Source: Planctomycetota bacterium (GTDB taxonomy: Bacteria; Planctomycetota; Planctomycetia; Pirellulales; Pirellulaceae). Taken from it: a stretch of DNA of 7,805 nt. The translations under genes were made by a program, and so were the position numbers. The first letter of the stretch is position 1, and each line of letters starts with the position of its first letter. Below the pieces are notes generated by a model that was given only the letters and a program-made list of their open reading frames with translations, was not told the origin of the DNA and ran no database searches. Positions 1 through 6,471 of this stretch are shown piece by piece. The DNA is taken from NCBI GenBank assembly GCA_019347795.1, contig JAHWKS010000218.1, positions 1-7,805 of the forward strand, in the 5' to 3' direction.

Positions 1-311
1 GCTTGCTGCTCCAGATAGGGGAGCAGGAAACTTGCCAGCCCGTGGTGCTTCAGTCCCATGTACTGCGGGAACATGGGCGTGAGCGGGCCCACGGCGCCCG
101 GCGGAAACACGCGGTAAGTGTCGTGGTAATGGTGCACCGCCAGCCCGTGCTGCTTCAGGTTGTTGGAGCAGGACATGCGGCGGGCCGCCTCGCGGGCGGC
201 TTGGACGGCGGGCAACAGCAACGCCGTCAGGACGCCGATGATCGCAATGACGACCAACAGCTCGATCACGGTAAAGCCGCATCGCTGGGAAATTGGTTTG
301 GCCTCAATCAC
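1..311 (-). CDS. DUF1559-type prepilin-like protein, N-terminal part (runs off the left edge)
   Basis: Only the first 103 codons are inside the window. The protein opens with a type IV prepilin-like leader: a short basic stretch (residues 1-12), then G12|F13 as the expected prepilin-peptidase cut site, with Glu at mature position 5 (FTVIE) followed by a long hydrophobic helix ([19 protein letters not shown]). Next comes the signature [18 protein letters not shown] and a segment ending VFPPG, typical of the DUF1559 (SBP_bac_10-like) family that is greatly expanded in Planctomycetes. Such proteins are thought to be exported and pilin-like; their exact function is mostly unknown. The start is GTG at 311, preceded by a good ribosome binding site (GGAGGT, 318-323, spacing 6). 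The start overlaps the stop of the kinase gene by four bases (GTGA, 308-311), so translational coupling is likely. The family is clear from the N-terminus; the C-terminal part cannot be judged. Confidence 0.93.
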   Translation of the reverse strand, partial: MIEAKPISQRCGFTVIELLVVIAIIGVLTALLLPAVQAAREAARRMSCSNNLKQHGLAVHHYHDTYRVFPPGAVGPLTPMFPQYMGLKHHGLASFLLPYLEQQ

Positions 312-3300
312 GGCAACACCTCCGTTGTTTGACCTTCTGAGTCGCTCAATTGCGTCACGTCCCAAATCTTCACCGTCGTATCCCGGCTTCCTGAGACCAG
401 GCGCCGGCCGTCGGGGCTGAACGCCACGCTTTGCACCAGTCCGGTGTGACCGCGGAAGTTACGGACGAACGCGCCGGAGTGGCTGTCCCAGATTTTCACG
501 GCGCTGTCCTCACCCGCGGAGGCGAGCCACTGGCCCTCCTCGTCGGGGCTGAACGCCACGGTGTAGACCTCTCCGTTGTGTCCCTGGAGCGTCTGAAGCT
601 CCCGGCCTGTTTCGACGTCCCAGATGATGACCGTGTTCTTCTTACCCCCCATGGCTAATCGCCCGCCGTCCTGGCTGAAGGCCACGTTCAAACATGGTCC
701 GGGGACCCGCCCCTGGAGTTCGCGTCGGGGTTCTTGTTTCTCGTCGAGGCGGGTCGCGTCCCAGATCTTCACAACCCCGTCACCGCTCGCCGAGGCGAAC
801 CAACGTCCGTCCTTGTCGGGGCTGAAGACCAAACCTCGAATTTCCTTTTCGTGCTTGCCCAGCTTATGGAGCTTCCCGCCCGTTTCGGCATTCCAGACTT
901 CGACGTCCCCATTCTGTTTTCCCGTGACCAGGTATTGGCCGTCGGGGCTGAACGCCACGGCGAAGTAGGGCGCCGCGTCGGGCGCCGCGAATCCTGGCGC
1001 CCCGGTCTTGAGTTCAAAGATTCCGCGTCCGCTCTCCGCGTGCCAGACCTTGACCGCATGCGCCGGACCGTCCGCGCCGGCAGAAGCGATGCGCAGGCCA
1101 TGGGGCGGCTGCCAAGCCACGGACCAGGTCATGATCTTGTGGGCCGGTTGATCGAGAAGCACCTCTTTGGTCTCCGCGTCCCAGACCTTCACGAGCGCGC
1201 CGTGGCCGGCCGAAACAATCTTTCGGCCGTCGGGGCTGAACGCCACGCTCCGGAGCTCATCGGTGTGCTCCGTGAACGTCAGGCTTTCCTGCCCTTCGTT
1301 GGCCCGGAGCGGGCGCGCGTCCCAGATGCGGATGGTCCCGTCGGCGCTGGCCGACGCCAGGCGCCACCCTTCGGGATCGGGGCTGAAGGCCAGGCATTTG
1401 CACTCCTCGGCATGTCCCCGCAGGCCGAGCACCTCCCGGCCGGTCGTCGCATCCCAAACGCGCACGATCTTGTCTTCGCCGGCGGAAGCGATGCGCCGGC
1501 CGTTCCGACTGAAGGCGACGCACAGGACGTTTCCGGTATGGAGGAAGGTGCTGAGAAGCTCGCCGGTGGTCGTGTCATACACGGTCACGCTTCGGTCCAA
1601 GCTGGCCGAAGCCAGCCGCCCGCCGTCCGGGCTGAACGCCAGCGCGCTGATCGGCAAGGTATGCGAGGGCAAAGTGCGGAGCGGCTCCCCCGTTTCCACG
1701 TCCCAAAGCCTCTGGAGTTGCCCAGCGGCGCCTCCCGTCGCCAGGCGGCGCCCGTCGGGGCTGAACGCTACGGGGAGGGCATGGAGTTCGTATCCCTGCC
1801 AGGGATTACGTGGTCGATCGCTCTCCCAGTCCCAGAGCGTCACGACGCCCTCGCTTCCCGCCGCGAGAAGTCGGCCGTCGGGCGGACGGAATGCGACGGT
1901 ATACGCCCCGCCAAGGCTGCGAACGGCGTCGCACGGACGGCTGAATAGCTCTTGGGGGGGCGTCGAATCTGTCGTCAAGTCCCACACTTTGACCTGCCGA
2001 TCGGCGCCGGCGGTGGCCAGATGATTGCCGTGGGGGTGGAAGGCCACGTAGACGACGGACCCGGTATGCGCGGGGAAGGTCTGGAGCAGGTCGCCCGTCT
2101 TGCTGTTCCAGATCTTCACCAACCCGTCACCGCCCGCGGAGGCAAGCCGCTCGCCGTCGGGGCTGAACGCCACGGCGTTAAACTTCGTGTCGTCGCGGAT
2201 CACCAAGGGCTCAACCCGGCAGAGCCGCATCAGGTAACGCCATTCCCATTCGCGAAGATCGTCCGGACAGGCCTCGAGCAGTTTCAAAGTCCGGGCCAGG
2301 TTGTCCGACGACAGCTCGCGGTCGGCCAGCGTGATGCGATGGAAGTTCGCCTCCTCCCGTTCCCGGGCGAGCGACTGCCGCTCTCGGCCGAGCGATCCCG
2401 TCAATTCCTGATTGGCCCGCCACACGAGGACCGTGCTCGCCGCGAGGGCGGTGACGGTCAGGAGCGCCGCGAAGGCTGCTACCGACGCGCTGACCAAGGC
2501 CCTTTTGTGGCGGCGAGCCAGCTTGCCGAACCGGTAGACGGCCGACGGCGGACAGGCCAGCACCGTCTCATCGGCGAGAAACCGCTTCACGTCCGCGGCC
2601 AGCGCGGCGGGCGTCTCGTAGCGCCGGTTGCGGTCCTTCTCCAAACACTTCATCACGATCCAATCCAGCTCTCGACGGAACTGGCGGCGCAGCTCCTTGG
2701 GGTCGCTGTTGCGGTTGGCGGAGACGGTGCTCGCGGCCTGTCCCAGCGTATCGATTCGCGTGCTCGGCTTAGCCGGATCCTCCTCGCGAATGATCCTCCT
2801 GATTTCGTCATGCCCGGCCGTCTTGAATCTCTCCTTGTCGAATGGGGTGGCGCCCGTGAGTAACTCGTACAGCAGCACACCGAGCGAATAAACATCGCTG
2901 CGCGTATCAACATCGACGCTGGTCAGCTCCGCCTGCTCGGGGCTCATGTAGAGCGGCGTCCCGACCATCTGGGCGAATTCAGTGAAAAGCGTCTTCTCGG
3001 TGAGCTGCTGGCCCATTGCCTTGGCAATCCCGAAGTCGATCACTTTCACGACTGGCTGACCGTCCTGCCGCGTGACCAGCACATTCGTCGGTTTGATGTC
3101 GCGGTGGATGACCCCCTTGGTGTGGGCGTGCTGGATCGCCTGGCAGACCGCGGCGAATAGCTCCAAGCGTTCGCGGACCGGCCGGTTGTTTTCGTCGCAG
3201 TACGTGGTGATGGGAACGCCGCGGACCAGCTCCATCACGAAATAGGGACGGCTCGATGCCGTCGCCCCCGCTTCCAGCACACGGGCGATGTTCGGGTGGT

Positions 3301-3700
3301 CCATCACCGCCAGGGCCTGCCGCTCGGCGTCGAAGCGGGCGATGACCTGGCGGGTGTCCATGCCCGGCTTGATGACCTTCAGCGCCACCTTGCGCCGCAC
3401 CGGCGTCGTTTGCTCGGCCATGAAGACCACGCCAAAGCCCCCTTCGCCGATCTGCTGGAGCAGCTTGTAGGGCCCGATCTGGACGCCTGGCCTCTCGGCC
3501 ATCGGCTGCTCAAGAGTCAAGTTCACGCCGGGAGGTGGTCCGTCCAGGAAAAAGCTTTCCTGGTTGTGGTGTTCGGAAAGCAATTCCTCGACACGCTGCC
3601 GCAGTTCCGCGTCTCCCGCACACGCGGAGGCGACACAGGCCTCCCGCTCAGCGTAAGATTCTCGCTGCAACGCCTCGATAAAGATGTCGCGCTCGCGCAT
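308..3700 (-). CDS. Transmembrane serine/threonine protein kinase with 14 WD40 repeats
   Basis: This encodes a 1130-residue PknB-like (Hanks-type) kinase fused to a WD40 sensor or scaffold region. Residue numbers are from the ATG at 3700. A short N-terminal helical region (1-70) precedes the kinase domain (about 75-375), which has the glycine loop GEGGFG (85-90), ATP-binding Lys108 in VALK, a likely helix-C Glu126, the catalytic loop HRDIKPTN (199-206), DFG (222-224), SPE in the activation segment (253-255) and DVYSLG (Asp269). All key catalytic residues are present, so activity is expected. One hydrophobic segment (about 401-427) should span the membrane, followed by a charged helical linker. 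From about 500 to the end there are 14 WD40 repeats with recurrent AFSPDG and (V)KIWD motifs, enough for two seven-bladed propellers, probably outside the cytoplasm. I prefer the ATG at 3700 ([11 protein letters not shown]) because GAGG lies 9 nt upstream. A TTG at 3739 would add 13 unconvincing residues and has no ribosome binding site. It lies 125 nt downstream of the sigma gene. The target is unknown. Confidence 0.95.
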   Translation of the reverse strand: MRERDIFIEALQRESYAEREACVASACAGDAELRQRVEELLSEHHNQESFFLDGPPPGVNLTLEQPMAERPGVQIGPYKLLQQIGEGGFGVVFMAEQTTPVRRKVALKVIKPGMDTRQVIARFDAERQALAVMDHPNIARVLEAGATASSRPYFVMELVRGVPITTYCDENNRPVRERLELFAAVCQAIQHAHTKGVIHRDIKPTNVLVTRQDGQPVVKVIDFGIAKAMGQQLTEKTLFTEFAQMVGTPLYMSPEQAELTSVDVDTRSDVYSLGVLLYELLTGATPFDKERFKTAGHDEIRRIIREEDPAKPSTRIDTLGQAASTVSANRNSDPKELRRQFRRELDWIVMKCLEKDRNRRYETPAALAADVKRFLADETVLACPPSAVYRFGKLARRHKRALVSASVAAFAALLTVTALAASTVLVWRANQELTGSLGRERQSLAREREEANFHRITLADRELSSDNLARTLKLLEACPDDLREWEWRYLMRLCRVEPLVIRDDTKFNAVAFSPDGERLASAGGDGLVKIWNSKTGDLLQTFPAHTGSVVYVAFHPHGNHLATAGADRQVKVWDLTTDSTPPQELFSRPCDAVRSLGGAYTVAFRPPDGRLLAAGSEGVVTLWDWESDRPRNPWQGYELHALPVAFSPDGRRLATGGAAGQLQRLWDVETGEPLRTLPSHTLPISALAFSPDGGRLASASLDRSVTVYDTTTGELLSTFLHTGNVLCVAFSRNGRRIASAGEDKIVRVWDATTGREVLGLRGHAEECKCLAFSPDPEGWRLASASADGTIRIWDARPLRANEGQESLTFTEHTDELRSVAFSPDGRKIVSAGHGALVKVWDAETKEVLLDQPAHKIMTWSVAWQPPHGLRIASAGADGPAHAVKVWHAESGRGIFELKTGAPGFAAPDAAPYFAVAFSPDGQYLVTGKQNGDVEVWNAETGGKLHKLGKHEKEIRGLVFSPDKDGRWFASASGDGVVKIWDATRLDEKQEPRRELQGRVPGPCLNVAFSQDGGRLAMGGKKNTVIIWDVETGRELQTLQGHNGEVYTVAFSPDEEGQWLASAGEDSAVKIWDSHSGAFVRNFRGHTGLVQSVAFSPDGRRLVSGSRDTTVKIWDVTQLSDSEGQTTEVLP
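318..323 (-). promoter_or_regulatory. Ribosome binding site of the prepilin-like gene, inside the kinase 3' end
   Basis: The minus strand reads GGAGGT six bases before the GTG start at 311. It lies within the last codons of the kinase gene, where it encodes part of the C-terminal TTEVLP. It supports the GTG start, since no ATG lies nearby in that frame, and shows that the downstream gene has its own initiation signal as well as the GTGA overlap. Confidence 0.75.
410..2174. repeat. Dispersed 19-bp repeat within the WD40-coding part of the kinase gene
   Basis: The plus strand carries five exact copies of gtcggggctgaacgccacg, at 410-428, 542-560, 941-959, 1229-1247 and 2156-2174. A one-mismatch copy lies at 1754-1772, and more divergent versions occur in other blades. 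On the coding (minus) strand they encode the conserved VAFSPDG core of successive WD40 repeats. The near-identity at DNA level, beyond what the protein motif requires, suggests recent duplication or gene conversion among blades. Confidence 0.85.
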
Positions 3701-3710
3701 GATCGTTTGC

Positions 3711-3732
3711 CTCGCGCGACAAAGCACGCGAG
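3711..3732 (-). promoter_or_regulatory. Small inverted repeat covering the kinase ribosome binding site
   Basis: The minus strand reads CTCGCG, a 10-nt loop, then CGCGAG, directly before the GCAAACGATC spacer and the ATG at 3700. The second arm includes the GAG of the only Shine-Dalgarno-like sequence (GAGG) of the kinase gene, so a hairpin in the mRNA could mask it. The stem is only six base pairs but all G-C/A-T matched. A regulatory role is inference; in GC-rich DNA such stems also arise by chance. Confidence 0.3.
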
Positions 3733-3747
3733 CCTCCAAGAGACAGT

Positions 3748-3769
3748 GCGACGATTTCGGATCCGTCGC
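3748..3769. repeat. Short inverted repeat between sigma factor and kinase genes
   Basis: gcgacg (3748-3753) and cgtcgc (3764-3769) are perfect inverted arms around a 10-nt loop. On the transcribed (minus) strand a run of seven T precedes the stem rather than following it, so it is not an intrinsic terminator. With the hairpin at 3711-3732 it means that most of the 125-nt leader before the kinase gene could be structured. Its function is unknown. Confidence 0.3.
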
Positions 3770-3825
3770 GCAAAAAAACTGAAAAGAATCTTGTTAGAGG
3801 GGCCCGGGGAAATAGCGCGCTCCGG

Positions 3826-4389
3826 CTACTCTTCCGGCCCTGCGATCTCACGCCGCAGCCAGGCTCGCGCAAACGACCATATAAAATCGGCCTTGCGAGG
3901 AGAGACGCCCAGTGCCTTCGCGGCCTGGGCATTGGTCAGTCCGGCAAAGTAACGAAGCTTGACAAGTTCGGCCGACTGCGGATCGTTCTGCGCCAGGCGA
4001 TCCAACGCCGTGTCCAAGGCAAGGAGATCGCCGGAGATCTCCTTGGCAGGAATCTGCGAGCTCGCCAGATCCTGCTGCTCCAGACCGCCGCCGTGCTTTG
4101 TGCGTGCCTTTCGCCGAGCATTTTCCACAAGGATTCGCCGCATGGCTTCCGCCGCGGCGCCAAAAAAATGCCCACGGCTGTTCCAATTTGGAGAATTCCC
4201 GCCGCTCACCAGCCGCAGAAATGCCTCGTGCACTAACGCGGTCGCCTGCAGCGTCTGTCCGGGCTGCTCGTGAATGAGCCGGGCCGCGGCCAATTTCCGC
4301 AACTCCTCGTAGACGAGAGGCAGCAATCGCTCCGCCGCGGCCGGATTGCCGGCCTCGATCTGCGACAAAACACGGGTGACGTCGGACAT
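3826..4389 (-). CDS. ECF-like RNA polymerase sigma factor (Sigma70_ECF / Sig-70_X6 type)
   Basis: A 187-residue sigma factor of the extracytoplasmic-function type widespread in Planctomycetes. It should direct RNA polymerase to a specific promoter set. Region 2 covers about residues 1-95, with the family hallmarks LVYEELRKLAAARL (25-38), PGQTLQATALVHEAFLRL (43-60), and HFFGAAAEAMRRILVENARRKA (74-95, core-binding and -10 recognition helices). Region 4 covers about 125-182, with the helix-turn-helix LRYFAGLTNAQAAKALGVS (145-163) and the ending ADFIWSFARAWLRREI. The length is normal for the family. The start is ATG at 4389 (MSDVTRVL matches the usual family start); an in-frame stop at 4423-4425 limits extension, and no clear ribosome binding site is visible. 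No anti-sigma gene is visible in the window. The kinase gene immediately downstream on the same strand is a known kind of partner for such sigma factors, so phosphorylation-based control is an attractive inference. Confidence 0.94.
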   Translation of the reverse strand: MSDVTRVLSQIEAGNPAAAERLLPLVYEELRKLAAARLIHEQPGQTLQATALVHEAFLRLVSGGNSPNWNSRGHFFGAAAEAMRRILVENARRKARTKHGGGLEQQDLASSQIPAKEISGDLLALDTALDRLAQNDPQSAELVKLRYFAGLTNAQAAKALGVSPRKADFIWSFARAWLRREIAGPEE

Positions 4390-4722
4390 GAACAGCGCGC
4401 CAGGAGGAGAATGCAGCCGCTTTCAATATACCCAGCAACCCGTAGGCCAAGGAGGGCCAGACTAGTGGATCGCGAGCATGCGGTGGATTCTGGCGGCGGT
4501 GTCCCGCTGCGCCGGTCGCGTCCGACACGCCGACGCCGATACATTGGAATTCTCTACTCTGCCGGATTAGACTCCGGTGCGAATAAGCTCCCGCCCTGTC
4601 TCGTCACGTTACCTGTCCTCGTCCGAATAAATATAGCGGCTCAAAGAACACACCGCTCTTGCCGACCCGCAGCCGACCGAGCCCGCCGCTGCGCAGAATC
4701 GGCTCGCCAGGATCGCGCGTAA
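4390..4722. other. Gene-free stretch between the sigma factor and the recombinase remnant
   Basis: No reading frame here resembles a protein I recognise, and open frames in this stretch lack family motifs. The left part must carry the sigma gene's upstream control region. Toward the right end lies the truncated edge of the recombinase remnant: an in-frame TAA (4720-4722) just precedes the homologous sequence. A short inverted repeat, ccgga/tccgg, lies at 4562-4577 with no T-run, so it is not a terminator. No tRNA or attachment site is evident. Confidence 0.5.
4425..4452 (-). promoter_or_regulatory. Possible weak promoter for the sigma factor-kinase cluster
   Basis: On the minus strand a TATATT (-10-like, 4425-4430) lies about 35 bases before the sigma-factor ATG. 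CCTTGG (4447-4452) could serve as a poor -35 at 16-nt spacing. The match is weak, and planctomycete promoters or ECF promoters may look quite different. This is listed only as the best candidate in the upstream region. Confidence 0.18.
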
Positions 4723-5529
4723 AACGGCAATCCAGAGAATCGCCTCGTGGCGCGTACGCTGGAACAGGAGTGGGAGGCTGCGCTGCACAAGCAGCGCGAA
4801 ACTCAGGAAGAGTTCAAGCGGTTCCAGAAAGCGACGCCCCCACACCTGACTTCCGCCGAGCGAGAGCAGATTCGGGCGCTGGCCACCAACATTCCGTTAT
4901 TGTGGAATGCGCCCCACTCCACGCCGGCCGACCGAAAGGAAGTTATTCGCTGCCTGGTGGAGCGCGTTGTGCTTTCTGTACGCGGAGATACGGAATGCGT
5001 GGACGCAACGATCCATTGGGCCGGCGGCTATGTCAGCCAGCATGCGATTACTCGTCCCGTCGCGCGATACGAGCAATTGGAGAACTACGACCGCATCACC
5101 GCTCGCATTCGCGAGGGACGCGCCCAGGGATTGACGGGCGCCCAGATCGCCGACCAATTGAATCGGGAAGGCTTTCGCAGCCCCGCCACGCGCGCTGGAA
5201 AGTTCACGCGGAACATCGTCAATGCGATACAGAATCGCTTGGGAACCCGCAAGCCGTTGCTGACGCGGGAGAAGCTGGCGGTGAACGAATGGTGGCTGCC
5301 GGAGCTGGCGGCGGAACTAAAGATCACCACTCGGCGGCTCTACCATTGGGTTCGGAAAGGGTTTGTCCACGCCCGCAAAGGTCCGGCGTCGAAATTCTGG
5401 ATTCTCTGGGCCGACGCCGAAGAAATCGAGCGATTGAGTCGGCTCCGCGACTACCTGAGGGCGGAGCGGCACATTCCCTACCCGAAAAACCTTACTCAGC
5501 CGAAGGTGCAGCCGATAGCAAAGCAGTAG
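4723..5529 (+). pseudogene. C-terminal remnant of a large serine recombinase (catalytic domain missing)
   Basis: The frame encodes about 268 residues resembling the C-terminal part of planctomycete recombinase-family proteins. Numbering is from a GTG at 4747. Residues 1-50 include ARTLEQEWEAALHKQ and LTSAEREQIRALATNIP, the coiled-coil and linker region. Residues 61-110 include DRKEVIRCLVERVVLSV and IHWAGG. Residues 115-165 are a helix-turn-helix (GLTGAQIADQLNREGF). Residues 181-235 are a second DNA-binding-like module (EWWLPELAAELKITTRRLYHWV, then WILWADAEEIERL). Homology-like sequence extends a few codons before the GTG (PENRLV, in frame), then meets the TAA at 4720-4722. The GTG is therefore an internal codon and not a true start. 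The N-terminal resolvase domain with the nucleophilic serine and the zinc ribbon are absent from the window. The remnant cannot catalyse recombination alone. It could still bind DNA if expressed, but no ribosome binding site supports this. It ends 13 nt from the convergent small gene. Confidence 0.82.
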
Positions 5530-5542
5530 TTTAGCGCTGCTC

Positions 5543-5995
5543 CTACGCCGTTTTTTCCTCCGACTGGCTTGAATTCTCCCCCAGCAATGCTTCCCAACAC
5601 TCTGTCGTTTGATTGACGTTCGGAATGTCCTCGCCAAATAGGGCCAGCTCAGTAACAATTTCTTCACGTATGGCGGCCCAGTCAATCGTATCGCTCGGCA
5701 TTCCATATTGATATTCTTGCTCGATACAATTGGCGATTCTACTAAACAGCCCATGGAGCTCGCGCGCGCGTCCTTCAGAACGCAGCGCTCTTTGAAGGGC
5801 GTCACTGACCATAAAAGGAGCAACATAAGACCCGGCACTGTCGTGATAAAGAATAGTGTGACCTTCATTGTCATTGAAATGCTGCCAATGTGACACGAAT
5901 TGTTCGACGCGTTCGCTTGGCCATTTCAAGAGATGTGTTAATGCCCCGCGCCAAAGGTTACGGTAGTGCAGGGATATGGGGTGGATATTTGACAT
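5543..5995 (-). CDS. Small acidic protein of unrecognised family, candidate immunity protein
   Basis: A 150-residue soluble protein with no signal peptide or membrane segment. It begins MSNIHPISLHYRNLWRGAL, continues with KWPSERVEQFVSHW, and ends in an acidic tail (GENSSQSEEKTA). I do not recognise a named family. The size, acidic character and position, 47 nt after the stop of an RHS C-terminal module and on the same strand, are what is expected of the immunity partner of a polymorphic toxin; this is inference from context. I chose the ATG at 5995 because upstream codons of the same frame run into the preceding module. No clear Shine-Dalgarno sequence precedes it. Base composition is markedly lower in GC than the kinase or RHS core (about 40% in the line 5701-5760), which suggests acquisition by horizontal transfer together with the neighbouring tip. 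Confidence 0.72.
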   Translation of the reverse strand: MSNIHPISLHYRNLWRGALTHLLKWPSERVEQFVSHWQHFNDNEGHTILYHDSAGSYVAPFMVSDALQRALRSEGRARELHGLFSRIANCIEQEYQYGMPSDTIDWAAIREEIVTELALFGEDIPNVNQTTECWEALLGENSSQSEEKTA

Positions 5996-6042
5996 AGACG
6001 GCACCAAACAAGCGCAGAAGTGATATAAACGGATTGGTCCAC

Positions 6043-6471
6043 CTACTGATCGTTGACACCAGCGATGACCGGAATGAGATAAGCAGCTTTCAAGTGGCCA
6101 ACGGCGTTCATTGTTTCCCATTTGTATTGGATTTGCCCAGCGGGATTCATCACCCACGTACCCGCGGGTTGATGAGCTTCAGGACCAATCACCAAGTCGT
6201 AGCCCAACCGCCCTGAATTGTATGGCGCAACTGGTTGTGGAGATCGGAAGCTATTTACATCGGTGAAGTATTGGCTTCCTGGTCCGAAATTCGAATATTC
6301 ATGTTTATCTAAGGCATTATAAGCCGTCTTGGCAATCTTGAGCACGATGACGAACGGAATTCCACCCTTTTGTCTTGCACGCAACACCGCGCGAGCGACA
6401 GGTGTACCGGGTGTCGGTTTGGACCGATAGTTCATCCGCGCCGGTCCATGTGCGGATGTGCTGGCCGACAT
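6043..6471 (-). pseudogene. Displaced RHS C-terminal tip module (putative toxin), out of frame with the core
   Basis: This frame encodes up to 142 residues from an ATG at 6471, but its first 20 or so codons overlap the RHS core in another phase and look like shadow sequence. From about residue 24 (VARAVLRARQKGG) it reads like real protein: a hydrophobic/basic helix FVIVLKIAKTAYNALDKHEY (40-59), then YDLVIGPEAHQPAGTWVMNP (91-110) and WETMNAVGHLKAAYLIPVIAGVND. I recognise no catalytic family. As the last segment of an RHS protein before a small acidic gene, it sits where the variable toxin tip belongs. To be read as part of the RHS protein the ribosome would need a +1 (or -2) shift near 6403. 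No ribosome binding site supports independent initiation at 6471. GC content falls to about 42% in lines counted at 6241-6360, unlike the core. It could be an orphan tip, a frameshifted fusion, or a sequencing error. Confidence 0.55.

Noticed and set aside
734..1948. Long plus-strand open frame (404 codons) opposite the kinase gene
   Set aside because: It is the antisense shadow of the WD40 repeats: the sequence is repetitive ([14 protein letters not shown] recurring at blade spacing), GC-driven and without any family motif.
3748..3778. Hairpin with an adjacent A/T run as an intrinsic terminator
   Set aside because: On the plus strand the stem is followed by A, not T; on the minus strand the T-run comes before the stem. 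Neither orientation fits a terminator.
4747..4749. GTG as a genuine start of the recombinase-like protein
   Set aside because: In-frame codons just upstream (PENRLV) still look like family sequence, and no ribosome binding site precedes it, so it is an internal valine codon of a truncated gene.
4659..5534. Plus-strand open frame in another phase over the recombinase remnant
   Set aside because: It is rich in Arg, Pro and Ser with no motifs, while the overlapping frame at 4723-5529 carries clear recombinase-like sequence.
5530..5556. Terminator for the recombinase remnant at the T-run 5551-5556
   Set aside because: No adequate GC-rich stem directly precedes the T-run, and the run is explained by the Lys codons near the end of the convergent gene.
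5996..6157. Longer form of the immunity-like protein starting at 6157
   Set aside because: The extra 54 codons lie mostly over the RHS tip module in another phase and have a shadow-like composition; MSNIHPISLHYRNLW is a natural N-terminus.
6390..6420. Programmed ribosomal frameshift linking the RHS core to its tip
   Set aside because: A +1 or -2 shift would be needed, and I see no slippery codon run, internal Shine-Dalgarno or stop codon placed to stimulate it. The missing core motif also favours a deletion or recombination scar.
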